Of a DNA stretch of 64,000 nt, positions 24,735 to 32,467 are shown one piece after another. The DNA lies in the NCBI GenBank assembly GCA_963722175.1, contig CAVRKA010000004.1:1054001-1118000 (forward strand), in the 5' to 3' direction. This DNA comes from WHSW01 sp963722175. Its GTDB lineage: Bacteria; Actinomycetota; Thermoleophilia; Solirubrobacterales; 70-9. Positions within the stretch are counted from its first letter, which is position 1. Each line of letters opens with the position of its first letter. The position numbers and the translations under genes are program-made. The notes below the pieces were generated by a model. It worked only from the letters and a program-made list of their open reading frames with translations. It was not told the DNA's origin and searched no databases.

Positions 24735-24786
24735 CTGGGCGGCGTCATCGGTCGCTCGCGTACGAAGTACGCGTCCCGCCCTGCTT
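24735..24786 (+). terminator. Hairpin region between ATPase and RND transporter genes
   Basis: A perfect 7-bp stem, CGCGTAC / GTACGCG (24757-24773) with loop GAA, lies within GGGCGG...CCGCCC flanks. There is no U-tract. It may be a weak terminator or attenuator in the 116-bp gap. Confidence 0.35.
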
Positions 24787-24844
24787 CCTTGCCCAGGATG
24801 GCTAGACGGCGCCCCGGGGTCCGAGCGTCCGTAGCATTCCGAAC

Positions 24845-27511
24845 GTGAGGGATCGCTTCGCACGGATCGCGGGCTGGTGCGTCGAGCGGCCGATCCCGGT
24901 GGTCGCCGCGGTGGTCCTGCTCGCGGTGATCGCGGGGGTTGCGGCGCTGCGCCTCGAGCCCGACGCGGGCACCGACCAGCTCGTCGACAGCGATTCGAGC
25001 GCCTACCGCGCCACCCAGGACTTCAAGGAGCGCTTCGGCGACGACGCGGTCGTCGTCCTCGTCAAGGGGGACCTCGACCGGCTGGTGCTCACCTCCGAGC
25101 TCGGCAAGCTGCTCTCGCTCGAGGGCTGCCTGTCGGGCAACGTCGAGGGCGGCCGCGTGTTCACCGACGAGCCCGCACCCGAGCCCTGCGCCGCGATCGC
25201 CGCTGCGCAGCCCGCGCAGGCCGTGCTCGGGGGGGCCACCTTCCTCAACCAGTCGGCGATCCAGGCGACCAACGTCCTCCGCGATCAGGCGCGAAGCGCG
25301 AAGCGCGAGGCGCGCGCCGCGGGTCTCGCGGCCGCGCTTCGGGCGCGTCGGCAGGGCCTCGACGAGGTGCAGCAGCGCGCCGCCGCCGAAGCCGCCGCGA
25401 ACGAGGTCCTGACGCGCTTCGAGCAGCAGATCATCCAGCTCTCGATCGACTACGGGCAGAGCGGCGTCCCGCGGCTCGATGATCCGACCTTCGTCAGCTC
25501 GGTCGTCTTCGATCCCGCCAACCCCGGGCAGCCGAAGCCGCGCTTCTCGATCTTCTGGCCGAGCGCGGACGCCGCCCAGATCCTGGTCCGGCTGAAGCCC
25601 GACCTGAGCAGCTCCGAGCGCAGCGAGGCGATCGACCTGATCCGCGACGCGGTCGCCGATCCGGCGTTCCGGCTCCGCGGCGCCGAGTACGTCGTCAGCG
25701 GCGCGCCGGTCGTCGTCGAAGGTCTCTCCGAGGAGCTCACCGACGCGATCCTCGTGCTCCTGATCGCGGCGCTGGTCGTGATGACGTTGACCCTGGCGCT
25801 GATCTTCGGGCCGCCGGCGCGGCTGCTGCCGCTCGGCGTCGCCGTGATCGCCGCGGCGATGACCTTCGGGTTGCTCGCCGCCTTCGGCGGCTCGCTGACG
25901 ATGGCCTCGATCGCCGTGCTGCCGATCCTGATCGGGCTCGCGGTCGACTACGCGATCCAGTTCCAGGCGCGCTTCAACGAACGCCGCGCCGAGGGCTCGT
26001 CGCCGGCCCGCGCCGCGGTCGAGGCGGCGGCGCTCGGCGGCCCGGTGATCGCGACCGCGGCGCTGGCGACGGCGGCCGGCTTCCTCGTCCTGCTGCTCTC
26101 GCCGATCCCGATGATCCGCGGGTTCGGGATCCTGCTCGTGGTCGGGGTGGCGGTGGCGTTCTGCGTCGCCCTGACGGCGGGGCTGGCGCTGCTCTCGCTC
26201 ACCGGCCGGTCGTCGGCGGGTCCCGCCAGTCGCCGGTCGTCACCCGGTACTCGGGTACGCGCCGGCCGGTTCCAGAAGGTCGGCGACGCCAAGCGCGCCG
26301 TTTCGGAGCGGGTTCGCGCGATCGGCCGCCGGGCCCTCGCGGTGTCGGTGGCGGCTCCCGGGCGGGTGCTCGCGGTCGGGCTCGTGATCGCCGCCGTCGG
26401 CTGGGCGGTCGGTACCCGCGCCGAGCTGATCTCCGACCTCCGCGAGCTCGTGCCCGGCGACCTGCCCGAGCTCCAGAACGTCGACGAGCTCCAGGACGCG
26501 ACCGGCGTCTCGGGCGAGGTCGACGTCGCCGTCCGCGCGGACGACATCACCGACCCCGCGGTCGTCGCCTGGATGGCCGATTTCAAGCAGCGGGTTCTCG
26601 ACGACGCCGGCTTCGGCGGCCAGGCGACCCCGTGTGTGGAGCAGGACACGCAGCTCTGCCCGTACATCGCCCTCTCGGACCTGTTCGGCGACCAGCCGCC
26701 CGGCACCAGCGACCGCGTCGAGGGCATGTTCGACCTGCTGCCCGCCTACTTCCTCGCCGCGTTCGCCGACCGCGACGACGACTCGACCGCGGCGACCGCC
26801 GTGATCCCGTTCGGGATCAAGGTGATGCCGTTCGACGAGCAGAAACAGCTGATCGACTCGATCCGCGCCCAGATCGACCCGCCGGGCACCGAGAACGATC
26901 CGCCCGGCGGCGTCACCGCCGAGGTCGTCGGGCTGCCGGTGCTGGCCGCGGACGCGAACAGCGCGCTCGACAGCAACCGCTACCTGCTCACCGTCGCCGG
27001 CCTGGCGGCGGTGGCGCTGGCGCTGCTCGCCGTCTACCGGTCCGTGCGCCGTGCCCTGGTGCCGCTGATCCCGATCGTCTTCGCGACTGGCTGGGCGGCG
27101 CTCGGATTGGCGATCGTCGGGGTGCCGCTGAACCCGATGTCGGCCACCCTCGGAGCGCTCGTGATCGCGATCGCCACCGAGTTCAGCGTCCTGCTCGCCG
27201 CCCGCTACGAGGAGGAGCGCGGGCCCGGTGTCGCGTACGGGGAGGCTTTGCGGCGTGCCTACTCGCGCACCGGGATGGCGGTCCTCGCTTCGGGAATCAC
27301 CGCGATCGCCGGCTTCGCCGTGCTGGCCGCGACCGACATCCGGATGCTGCGCGACTTCGGCCTCGTCACTGTGCTCGACCTCGGCGTCGCCCTGCTCGGC
27401 GTCCTGCTCGTCCTGCCCGCGGCGCTCGTCTGGGCGGAGACCGGCTTCGCGCCCTTCGGCTCGCTGCTGCGGCGCCGGCCTCGCGTACGCCCGGCGCCCG
27501 ACCCCGGATGA
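24845..27511 (+). CDS. MmpL/HpnN-like RND-superfamily transporter
   Basis: 888 residues with the RND twofold layout: one N-terminal helix (PIPVVAAVVLLAVIAGVAAL), a large extracytoplasmic domain, five helices including IGLAVDYAIQFQARFNERRAEG, a repeat of this pattern after residue ~510, and the second set including IAIATEFSVLLAARYEEER. The conserved Asp/Tyr and Glu/Phe pairs in those helices are the proton-relay positions of MmpL-type proteins. It probably exports or translocates a lipid or hydrophobic molecule. GTG start at 24845. The location behind a YrbE/ATPase set suggests a shared lipid-envelope role, which is an inference. Confidence 0.85.
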   Translation: MRDRFARIAGWCVERPIPVVAAVVLLAVIAGVAALRLEPDAGTDQLVDSDSSAYRATQDFKERFGDDAVVVLVKGDLDRLVLTSELGKLLSLEGCLSGNVEGGRVFTDEPAPEPCAAIAAAQPAQAVLGGATFLNQSAIQATNVLRDQARSAKREARAAGLAAALRARRQGLDEVQQRAAAEAAANEVLTRFEQQIIQLSIDYGQSGVPRLDDPTFVSSVVFDPANPGQPKPRFSIFWPSADAAQILVRLKPDLSSSERSEAIDLIRDAVADPAFRLRGAEYVVSGAPVVVEGLSEELTDAILVLLIAALVVMTLTLALIFGPPARLLPLGVAVIAAAMTFGLLAAFGGSLTMASIAVLPILIGLAVDYAIQFQARFNERRAEGSSPARAAVEAAALGGPVIATAALATAAGFLVLLLSPIPMIRGFGILLVVGVAVAFCVALTAGLALLSLTGRSSAGPASRRSSPGTRVRAGRFQKVGDAKRAVSERVRAIGRRALAVSVAAPGRVLAVGLVIAAVGWAVGTRAELISDLRELVPGDLPELQNVDELQDATGVSGEVDVAVRADDITDPAVVAWMADFKQRVLDDAGFGGQATPCVEQDTQLCPYIALSDLFGDQPPGTSDRVEGMFDLLPAYFLAAFADRDDDSTAATAVIPFGIKVMPFDEQKQLIDSIRAQIDPPGTENDPPGGVTAEVVGLPVLAADANSALDSNRYLLTVAGLAAVALALLAVYRSVRRALVPLIPIVFATGWAALGLAIVGVPLNPMSATLGALVIAIATEFSVLLAARYEEERGPGVAYGEALRRAYSRTGMAVLASGITAIAGFAVLAATDIRMLRDFGLVTVLDLGVALLGVLLVLPAALVWAETGFAPFGSLLRRRPRVRPAPDPG

Positions 27512-28218
27512 ACGACGTCGATGAGGACTCGGGCGAGCAGCGGCGCAAGCCTCAGAGCCGGTACTCGCTGTACGTCGGGATCGCCTTCGTGATCTTGATC
27601 GTGGTCGCGACCGCGAACACGCTCAGCACCCGCGACGACGGCATCCTCGGCACCGGCGCCACCGAGCGCGGCGAGCCGCTGCCCCAGTTCGCGGTCCCTG
27701 AGTTGCTCGGCGAGACCGAGGGCGACGCGAACGTCTTCCAGGACGACTGCGAGACGGGCTCCAACCCGTGCCCGGCCGACGACCGGCGCACCCCCGCCTG
27801 CGAGGTCGATCTGCCCGCGGTGATCCGCGTCTGCGACCTGTTCGACAAGCCGCTGGTGATCTCGTTCTGGTTCACGGGCGGCGCGGACTGCCTGCCGACC
27901 CAGGATCTGGTCGATCGGGTCGCCGGGCGGTTCGCCGGCCGGGCCAACTTCCTCTCGATCAACGTCCGCGACGACCGCGACAAGGCGCGCGAGATCGCCG
28001 CCGAGCGCGGCTGGCGGATCCCGGTCGGCTGGGACGCCGACGGCGCGGTCTCCAACCTCTATCGGGTGGGCGGCTGTCCGACGGTCGCGTTCGCGTACCC
28101 GGGCGGCCTGATGAGCGAGGCGCGGATCGGGATCGAGCAGCTCTCCGAGCAGGAGCTCACCGCCGACGTCGAGCGCCTGATCCGCGGCTCCGAGCGCCGC
28201 GCCGAGGAGGATCGATGA
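27508..28218 (+). CDS. Membrane-anchored thioredoxin-fold (TlpA-like) protein lacking the CxxC motif
   Basis: 236 residues. One N-terminal helix (LYVGIAFVILIVVATANTL) follows a short cytoplasmic segment. A thioredoxin-like domain begins around PLVISFWFTGGADCLPTQD, and the cis-Pro loop is VGGCPTVAFAYPGG. The active-site region has a single Cys (DCLPT) where TlpA proteins have CxxC, so it cannot act as a simple disulfide oxidoreductase. Extra Cys residues occur in an insert with ETGSNPCPADDRRTPACEVD. The ATG overlaps the stop of the RND gene (ATGA), indicating co-translation. Confidence 0.75.
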   Translation: MNDVDEDSGEQRRKPQSRYSLYVGIAFVILIVVATANTLSTRDDGILGTGATERGEPLPQFAVPELLGETEGDANVFQDDCETGSNPCPADDRRTPACEVDLPAVIRVCDLFDKPLVISFWFTGGADCLPTQDLVDRVAGRFAGRANFLSINVRDDRDKAREIAAERGWRIPVGWDADGAVSNLYRVGGCPTVAFAYPGGLMSEARIGIEQLSEQELTADVERLIRGSERRAEEDR

Positions 28219-28859
28219 GCCAGCTCGACGATGCGGTGGCCGCCGGCCGGGTCGCGCCGGAGCTCAGCGAGGAGTTCCCGGGCCTCGGGCTGGCGCAGCT
28301 GACGGTCGAGCGCGGCTCGGGACGCTCCCCGCGCGAGGTCAAGGAGCGCCTGCAGGTGCTCTCTGACCGCTTCGCGGGCGGCCAGGCGATCAACATGCGC
28401 CATCAGCCGATCCCCTGGGCATACCGCGTCTTCTACCGCCATATCGGTCTCGACCCCGACGTCCAGCGGACGCCGGTCGAGGAGCTCGCACTCGAGCGGA
28501 TGAAGAAGGGCGGGTTCAAGAGCCAAAACCGGCTCGACGACGCGCTGACGATCGCGATCATCGAATCCGGTGTCGCGGTCCGCGCCTTCGACGCGGATCG
28601 CGTCTCGGGGGCGCTCGAGATCAGGCCGAGCGTCGCCGGCGAGGAGCTCGAGGGCCGCCCGGGCGAGCTGCCCGCCGGGACGCTGGTCGTCGCCGACGAG
28701 CGGCGGCCGCTCTCGCTCCTCTTCGGGGCGCTGGCCGCGGGGCGCGGCGTGGGACCGAAGACGAAACGGACGCTGCTGGTCGCGATCCAGGTCGGCGGAG
28801 TCCCGGCGATCGCGGTCGAGGAGGCGTTGTGGCTGGCCGCCGGGGTCCTACGCGCGTGA
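28215..28859 (+). CDS. B3/B4 tRNA-binding-domain protein
   Basis: 214 residues resembling the stand-alone B3/B4 domain of the phenylalanyl-tRNA synthetase beta subunit (COG3382-like). Visible blocks are INMRHQPIPWAYRVFYRHIGLDPDVQRTPVEELALERM and LDDALTIAIIESGVAVRAFDADRV. Stand-alone B3/B4 proteins are thought to bind or edit mischarged aminoacyl-tRNA or amino acids; the function in this organism is unproven. Its ATG overlaps the preceding stop (ATGA), placing it in the same operon as the thioredoxin-like gene. Confidence 0.78.
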   Translation: MSQLDDAVAAGRVAPELSEEFPGLGLAQLTVERGSGRSPREVKERLQVLSDRFAGGQAINMRHQPIPWAYRVFYRHIGLDPDVQRTPVEELALERMKKGGFKSQNRLDDALTIAIIESGVAVRAFDADRVSGALEIRPSVAGEELEGRPGELPAGTLVVADERRPLSLLFGALAAGRGVGPKTKRTLLVAIQVGGVPAIAVEEALWLAAGVLRA

Positions 28860-28943
28860 ACATGAATCATCTCCGGGCACTCGCCGACCGGGCATCAGTC
28901 ATTTAGAATCCCCGCCGTAGGCGACGGGCCGGAAGGAGTTCGC

Positions 28944-29477
28944 TTGCCCGCAGTTCTGGATCAGATCGAGCCGACGACGTTCCCGCCAGGGACCCGGGTC
29001 ACCGAGGGCACCGAGCGCCTGGCCCGGCAAGACCTCCGCCGCCAGATCGCCGGCCTCGAGCGCCGGCTCGGCGAGCTCTTCGCCTCGGCCTTCCCGCGTC
29101 GCGGGTTCGAGTGGCGGGTCGGCGCGGTCGGCGGACCGCGAGTGCTGTCGACCGGCGACCTCGAGCGGGTGCGCGACGCGCTCGCCGTGCGCCTGCGCGA
29201 CGCTCAGGCCGAGCTCGGTCGCCAGGCCGAAGTCGAGGAGGCCAACCGCGGCCTGCTCGAGCGGCTGATCGCCGACCCCGACGAGCACCGCTGGGTGATC
29301 GTCTCCAACCAGGACATCGGCGAGCGCGGCTGCAAGCACTGGCACTCGCGGCCGCGCTGGGGCATTCTCGGCATGCTGATGGGCTGGTGGCGGGTCCGGG
29401 TCTCGTCGGGTTGTCCATTAGCCGGGGGGCTGCGGCCCCCGGCGCGGATCGCCAAACCCTCAGCTGATGGCCCGTAA
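28944..29477 (+). CDS. Conserved actinobacterial protein of unknown function
   Basis: 177 residues from a TTG start with GGAAGGAG about 7 nt upstream. The first half is an amphipathic helical region (LARQDLRRQIAGLERRLGEL). The second half holds the conserved run RWVIVSNQDIGERGCKHWHS followed by PRWGILGMLMGWWRVRVSSGCPLA, a motif I have seen in unnamed actinobacterial proteins. The last ~16 residues (GLRPPARIAKPSADGP) are encoded by a GC-rich hairpin (29421-29443) and look like a tail added to the natural end. It overlaps the next gene by 11 nt. Confidence 0.6.
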   Translation: MPAVLDQIEPTTFPPGTRVTEGTERLARQDLRRQIAGLERRLGELFASAFPRRGFEWRVGAVGGPRVLSTGDLERVRDALAVRLRDAQAELGRQAEVEEANRGLLERLIADPDEHRWVIVSNQDIGERGCKHWHSRPRWGILGMLMGWWRVRVSSGCPLAGGLRPPARIAKPSADGP

Positions 29478-29991
29478 GCGCCGCAAGCCGCGCCCGCGGC
29501 GACCGCCGCCGGCGGCGAGCGCGGCCTCGTCGCCGCCGCAGCCCGCGAAGGCCGCGGCGGGCGCCTCGAACAAGCCGCCTCAACCGCGGCGGGCGCCTCG
29601 CCGGCCGATCGAGGACGAGCGTCCGCCGGCCCCGTGGGGGTCGTTCCCGCTGGTCGAGCTGGTCGTCCTCGTCGCCCTCTTGATGCTTGTCGCCGCCTTC
29701 ATCACCGGCGGTTCGCGCAGCACCGCCCTGCTCGCCACCGGACTCGCGCTCGGGTCGCTCGCCGGGCTCGAGCTGTCGATCCGCGAGCACTTCGGCGGCT
29801 ACCGCTCGCACACCGCGCTGCTCGCCGGTGCGGCCGGGGTCGCGACCCTGGCGCTGCTCTTCTACGTCGTCCCCGACCTCCTCCCGCCGGTGGGCCGCCT
29901 CGTCGTCGCCGGGGTCGTGGCGGGGCTGGCGGCGTTCGGGCTCGCCCGCGCGTTTCGGGCCCGATCCGGACGCCTCGTCAAGCTGCGTTGA
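29467..29991 (+). CDS. Small four-helix membrane protein with basic, proline-rich N-terminus
   Basis: 174 residues. Residues 1-58 are rich in Lys/Arg/Pro/Ala (MARKRRKPRPRRPPPAAS...). Four predicted membrane helices follow, from LVELVVLVALLMLVAAFIT to LVVAGVVAGLAAFGLARAF. I do not recognise the family. It overlaps the previous gene and is followed by another small membrane-protein gene, suggesting a short operon of envelope proteins. Confidence 0.55.
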   Translation: MARKRRKPRPRRPPPAASAASSPPQPAKAAAGASNKPPQPRRAPRRPIEDERPPAPWGSFPLVELVVLVALLMLVAAFITGGSRSTALLATGLALGSLAGLELSIREHFGGYRSHTALLAGAAGVATLALLFYVVPDLLPPVGRLVVAGVVAGLAAFGLARAFRARSGRLVKLR

Positions 29992-30044
29992 GCGGGCCGC
30001 GGCGCGCGCGCGTGGCCAAGTGCCTGCCCTAATCTGAGGGCACG

Positions 30045-30431
30045 ATGGTGGCCCGGATCAGGGAGATCATGGCCGGTCCCGCGAGCGCGGCGCTGGTGCT
30101 CCTGATGCTCGCCGGATGCCTGGTGCTCTGGGTCGGCGTGCCGCTGGGATGGCTGTGGATCGGGTCCCAGGTGCAGAGCTCGGCCTCGCTCGGAACCGCG
30201 CTGATGGCGACGATGGCGGGGATCCTCGTCTCGATCGTCGTCCTCGTCTCCGGGCTCAGCTGGCTCAACCGCCGCCACGCGGAATTGCTCGAGCAGCGCG
30301 ACAAGGTGACCGGCTCGACCGCGCTCGAGGTGATCCTGGTCTCGTCGGCCGCGATCGCGATCGTCGGCTTCGGGATCTGGTTCTTCGGCTTCGCCGGGGC
30401 CAGCCCGCTGCCGCTCAACATCGGCTTCTAG
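30045..30431 (+). CDS. Small three-helix membrane protein
   Basis: 128 residues from the ATG at 30045, with three hydrophobic segments (ASAALVLLMLAGCLVLWVGVPLGWLWI, LMATMAGILVSIVVLVSGL, LEVILVSSAAIAIVGFGIWFF). The middle loop has a charged helix (NRRHAELLEQRDKVTG). No family recognised. A strong terminator hairpin follows. Confidence 0.55.
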   Translation: MVARIREIMAGPASAALVLLMLAGCLVLWVGVPLGWLWIGSQVQSSASLGTALMATMAGILVSIVVLVSGLSWLNRRHAELLEQRDKVTGSTALEVILVSSAAIAIVGFGIWFFGFAGASPLPLNIGF

Positions 30432-30453
30432 CAAGGCCCGCCGGCGTGGCGGC

Positions 30454-30480
30454 GGGGCGGGCGCCGGGCGCCCGCCCCTT
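30454..30480 (+). terminator. Terminator hairpin after small membrane-protein genes
   Basis: An 11-bp perfect stem GGGGCGGGCGC / GCGCCCGCCCC with a CGG loop followed by TT, 23 bp past the stop at 30431. It separates this transcript from the convergent mIHF gene. Confidence 0.65.
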
Positions 30481-30513
30481 CAACCGATCGATGGAACCTT
30501 CCTGGTTGGGCGT

Positions 30514-30861
30514 TCAGACGACCGCGGCCGAGCGGGGTCGCTTTGCCTCGAGCTCCTCAGCGAGCAGCTCTCGCTGCCGGGCTGTGAGTCTCCCGAGTTG
30601 CCGGTTCTCGTTCACTGCGACCGAGAACAGGAACTTGCGCGCTCGTGTACGGCCCCAGCGGCGCTGGCTTCGCAGCAGCTCGCCAACCGTCATCGAGCGG
30701 ACCTCCCAGGGGCACTGCCGGACGATCACCGCCGCATCGACGGTCCCGGACGCGATTCCGCGCTTCAGCGAAGCTCGCGCAAGGCGAATTCGATTCGCAT
30801 GGGCGAGCGCCTGCATGTGCTGCGGCATCGCGGCAGGGGCCAGGGTCGAGGCAGCTTCCAT
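30514..30861 (-). CDS. mihF: Actinobacterial integration host factor-like DNA-binding protein (mIHF)
   Basis: 115 residues from the ATG complementary to 30859-30861, preceded by AGGAGGAG. The C-terminal ~70 residues carry the mIHF layout: a helix with RIRLARASLKRG, TVGELLRSQRRWGRTRARKFLF (the H2TH-like DNA-binding helices) and LGRLTARQRELLAEEL. mIHF binds DNA and shapes the nucleoid in actinobacteria. The N-terminal ~25 residues differ from the classical protein, and the conserved helix is richer in Arg, so this may be a divergent paralogue rather than the housekeeping mIHF. Confidence 0.75.
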   Translation of the reverse strand: MEAASTLAPAAMPQHMQALAHANRIRLARASLKRGIASGTVDAAVIVRQCPWEVRSMTVGELLRSQRRWGRTRARKFLFSVAVNENRQLGRLTARQRELLAEELEAKRPRSAAVV

Positions 30862-31022
30862 TCTCACTCCTCCTCCGAGTGTGGTGGGTCGGGTAATTGC
30901 GGGGTACCAGGGCGTCAACGCTCCGGGCGGGCGTGGGGCCCACGTCAAGACGTTCGTCCGGGACGGTGATCTCTCTCTGTCCCGTCCGCCCCCTTGCCTC
31001 GGGTGCGTTCGGCGCGAGTCGC

Positions 31023-31051
31023 AACCTAGGGCGGCCGCGGTCGCGCGTCAA
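31023..31051 (-). promoter_or_regulatory. Candidate sigma-70-type promoter for mihF
   Basis: On the minus strand TTGACG (31051-31046) and TAGGTT (31028-31023) are separated by exactly 17 bp. Transcription would begin near 31016 and leave a ~155-nt leader before mihF. The 320-bp gap 30862-31183 holds this promoter, the terminator at 31141 and an AT-rich patch near 31090-31130; I see no gene in it. Confidence 0.5.
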
Positions 31052-31140
31052 CCGGGAAACCCCGCAGCCGGTAACAGTTCGTTCGCTTAGAGCAGACTTT
31101 TTATTCACAACTTCGCTTTGTTCAGAAACGGACAAGACGA

Positions 31141-31162
31141 ATCTCCCCCGAGCGGGGGAGAT
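31141..31162 (-). terminator. Terminator hairpin after the alpha-oxoamine synthase gene
   Basis: A 9-bp perfect stem ATCTCCCCC / GGGGGAGAT with loop GAGC, 22 bp past the stop of the minus-strand gene at 31184. Confidence 0.6.
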
Positions 31163-31183
31163 CAAAAGGCGCGGCGGCCGGTC

Positions 31184-32443
31184 CTATTCGGCCCGAGGCA
31201 GATCGGGGAAATCGGCGATCGTCCGCTCGACGATCGCCAGCGCCCGATCGAGGTGGGGACGCTCGTGGGTCGCCATCAGTGATGTCCGCAGCAGCGCCCC
31301 GCCCGGGGGCACCGCCGGATGGAGGGCGACGTTCGTGTAGAGGCCGGCGTCGAAGAGCGCCTTCCACAGCAGCGCGGCCTGGTAGTCCTCGCCGACGACG
31401 ACCGGGACGACCGGGGTCGTGGCCTCGCTGCCGTCCGGCAGCTTGCCGGGCTCGATCGCGACGAGACCGAGGTCGCGAAAGCCCTGGCGCAGGTAGCGCG
31501 CGTTGTCGAGCAGCTTCGCCATCAGCTCGGGCCCCTCGGCGCGGATCACGCGCAGGGCGCCGAGCGCCGCGCCGACCGCCGCCGGGACGGCCGAGGCGGT
31601 GAAGATGAACGGGCGCGAGGCGTAGCGCAGGAACTCGATCACGTCCGAGGGTCCGGCGATGAAGCCACCGCAGGAGGCGAGGCTCTTCGAGAAGGTGCCC
31701 ATCCGCAGGTCGACCTCGGACTCGAGCCCGAACAGCTCGCAGGTGCCGGCGCCGCGCGCGCCGAGCACGCCGACCGCGTGCGCCTCGTCGACCATCAGCC
31801 GCGCTCCGTAGCGCTTGGACAGCTCGACGATCGCCGGCAGGTCGCAGAGGTCGCCCTCCATCGAGAAGACACCGTCGACGATCACCATGGCCCCGCCGCC
31901 ATCGCCCGCCGCCCGCTCCAGCATCCGCTCGAGCTTCGGCATCTGGTTGTGGCGGAACGGTCGCAGCTTGGCGCCGGAGAGCATGCAGCCGTCGAGGATC
32001 GAGGCGTGGTCGGCCGAGTCGCAGATCACCGTGTCGCCCGGCTGGAGGATCGTCCCGATGCAGCCGACGTTGGCCTGGTGGCCGGTCGTGAAGACGAGCG
32101 CCTCCTCGACCTCCATGAACTCGGCCAGCTCGAGCTCGAGCTCGAGGTGAAGGGGTGTGGTGCCGTTCAGCAGCCGCGACCCGGTGAGCCCGGTCCCGTA
32201 GGTCTCCAGCGCGTCGCGGGCCGCCTCTTTGACCCGCGGGTCGCCGGTCAGGCCAAGGTAGTTGTTGGAGCCGAGCATGATCGTCTCGCGCCCCTCCATC
32301 TCGACCACCGGCCCGGCCTCGGAGGTCAGGATCCGGAAGTAGGGCAGCAGGTCGTTCTGCTTGGCGATCTCGAGCAGCTCGCGCCGGTCGTGGGTGCGTG
32401 CCTTCTCGAACACGTCGGCCGGCGCGCGAGTCGTCTCGGACAT
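31184..32443 (-). CDS. PLP-dependent alpha-oxoamine synthase (serine palmitoyltransferase/KBL/BioF family)
   Basis: 419 residues. A fold-type I aminotransferase that condenses an amino acid with an acyl-CoA, releasing CO2 and CoA. Family marks are MLGSNNYLGLTGDPRVKEAA, GTGLTGSRLLNGTTPLHLELE, the substrate His in DSADHASILDG, the PLP Asp/His in MVDEAHAVGVLG, and the Schiff-base Lys in GTFSKSLASCGGFIAG. The TFSKS form of the Lys motif is closer to serine palmitoyltransferase-like members than to KBL (TLGKA) in my recollection. The start is the ATG complementary to 32441-32443. It is divergent by 24 bp from a YghO-like acyltransferase gene, a pairing that suggests lipid rather than biotin or threonine metabolism. 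Confidence 0.85.
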   Translation of the reverse strand: MSETTRAPADVFEKARTHDRRELLEIAKQNDLLPYFRILTSEAGPVVEMEGRETIMLGSNNYLGLTGDPRVKEAARDALETYGTGLTGSRLLNGTTPLHLELELELAEFMEVEEALVFTTGHQANVGCIGTILQPGDTVICDSADHASILDGCMLSGAKLRPFRHNQMPKLERMLERAAGDGGGAMVIVDGVFSMEGDLCDLPAIVELSKRYGARLMVDEAHAVGVLGARGAGTCELFGLESEVDLRMGTFSKSLASCGGFIAGPSDVIEFLRYASRPFIFTASAVPAAVGAALGALRVIRAEGPELMAKLLDNARYLRQGFRDLGLVAIEPGKLPDGSEATTPVVPVVVGEDYQAALLWKALFDAGLYTNVALHPAVPPGGALLRTSLMATHERPHLDRALAIVERTIADFPDLPRAE

Positions 32444-32467
32444 GCGCACAAGTGTAGGTTGCCCCGC

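Noticed and set aside
26195..26275. CCGGCCGGT-type repeats in the central loop of the RND transporter gene
   Set aside because: CCGGCCGG is self-complementary and frequent at this GC content; no match to either repeat family.
30862..31140. A small RNA or short gene in the 5' region of mihF
   Set aside because: No open frame with a ribosome-binding site; only a promoter-like pair and a GC-rich leader can be supported.
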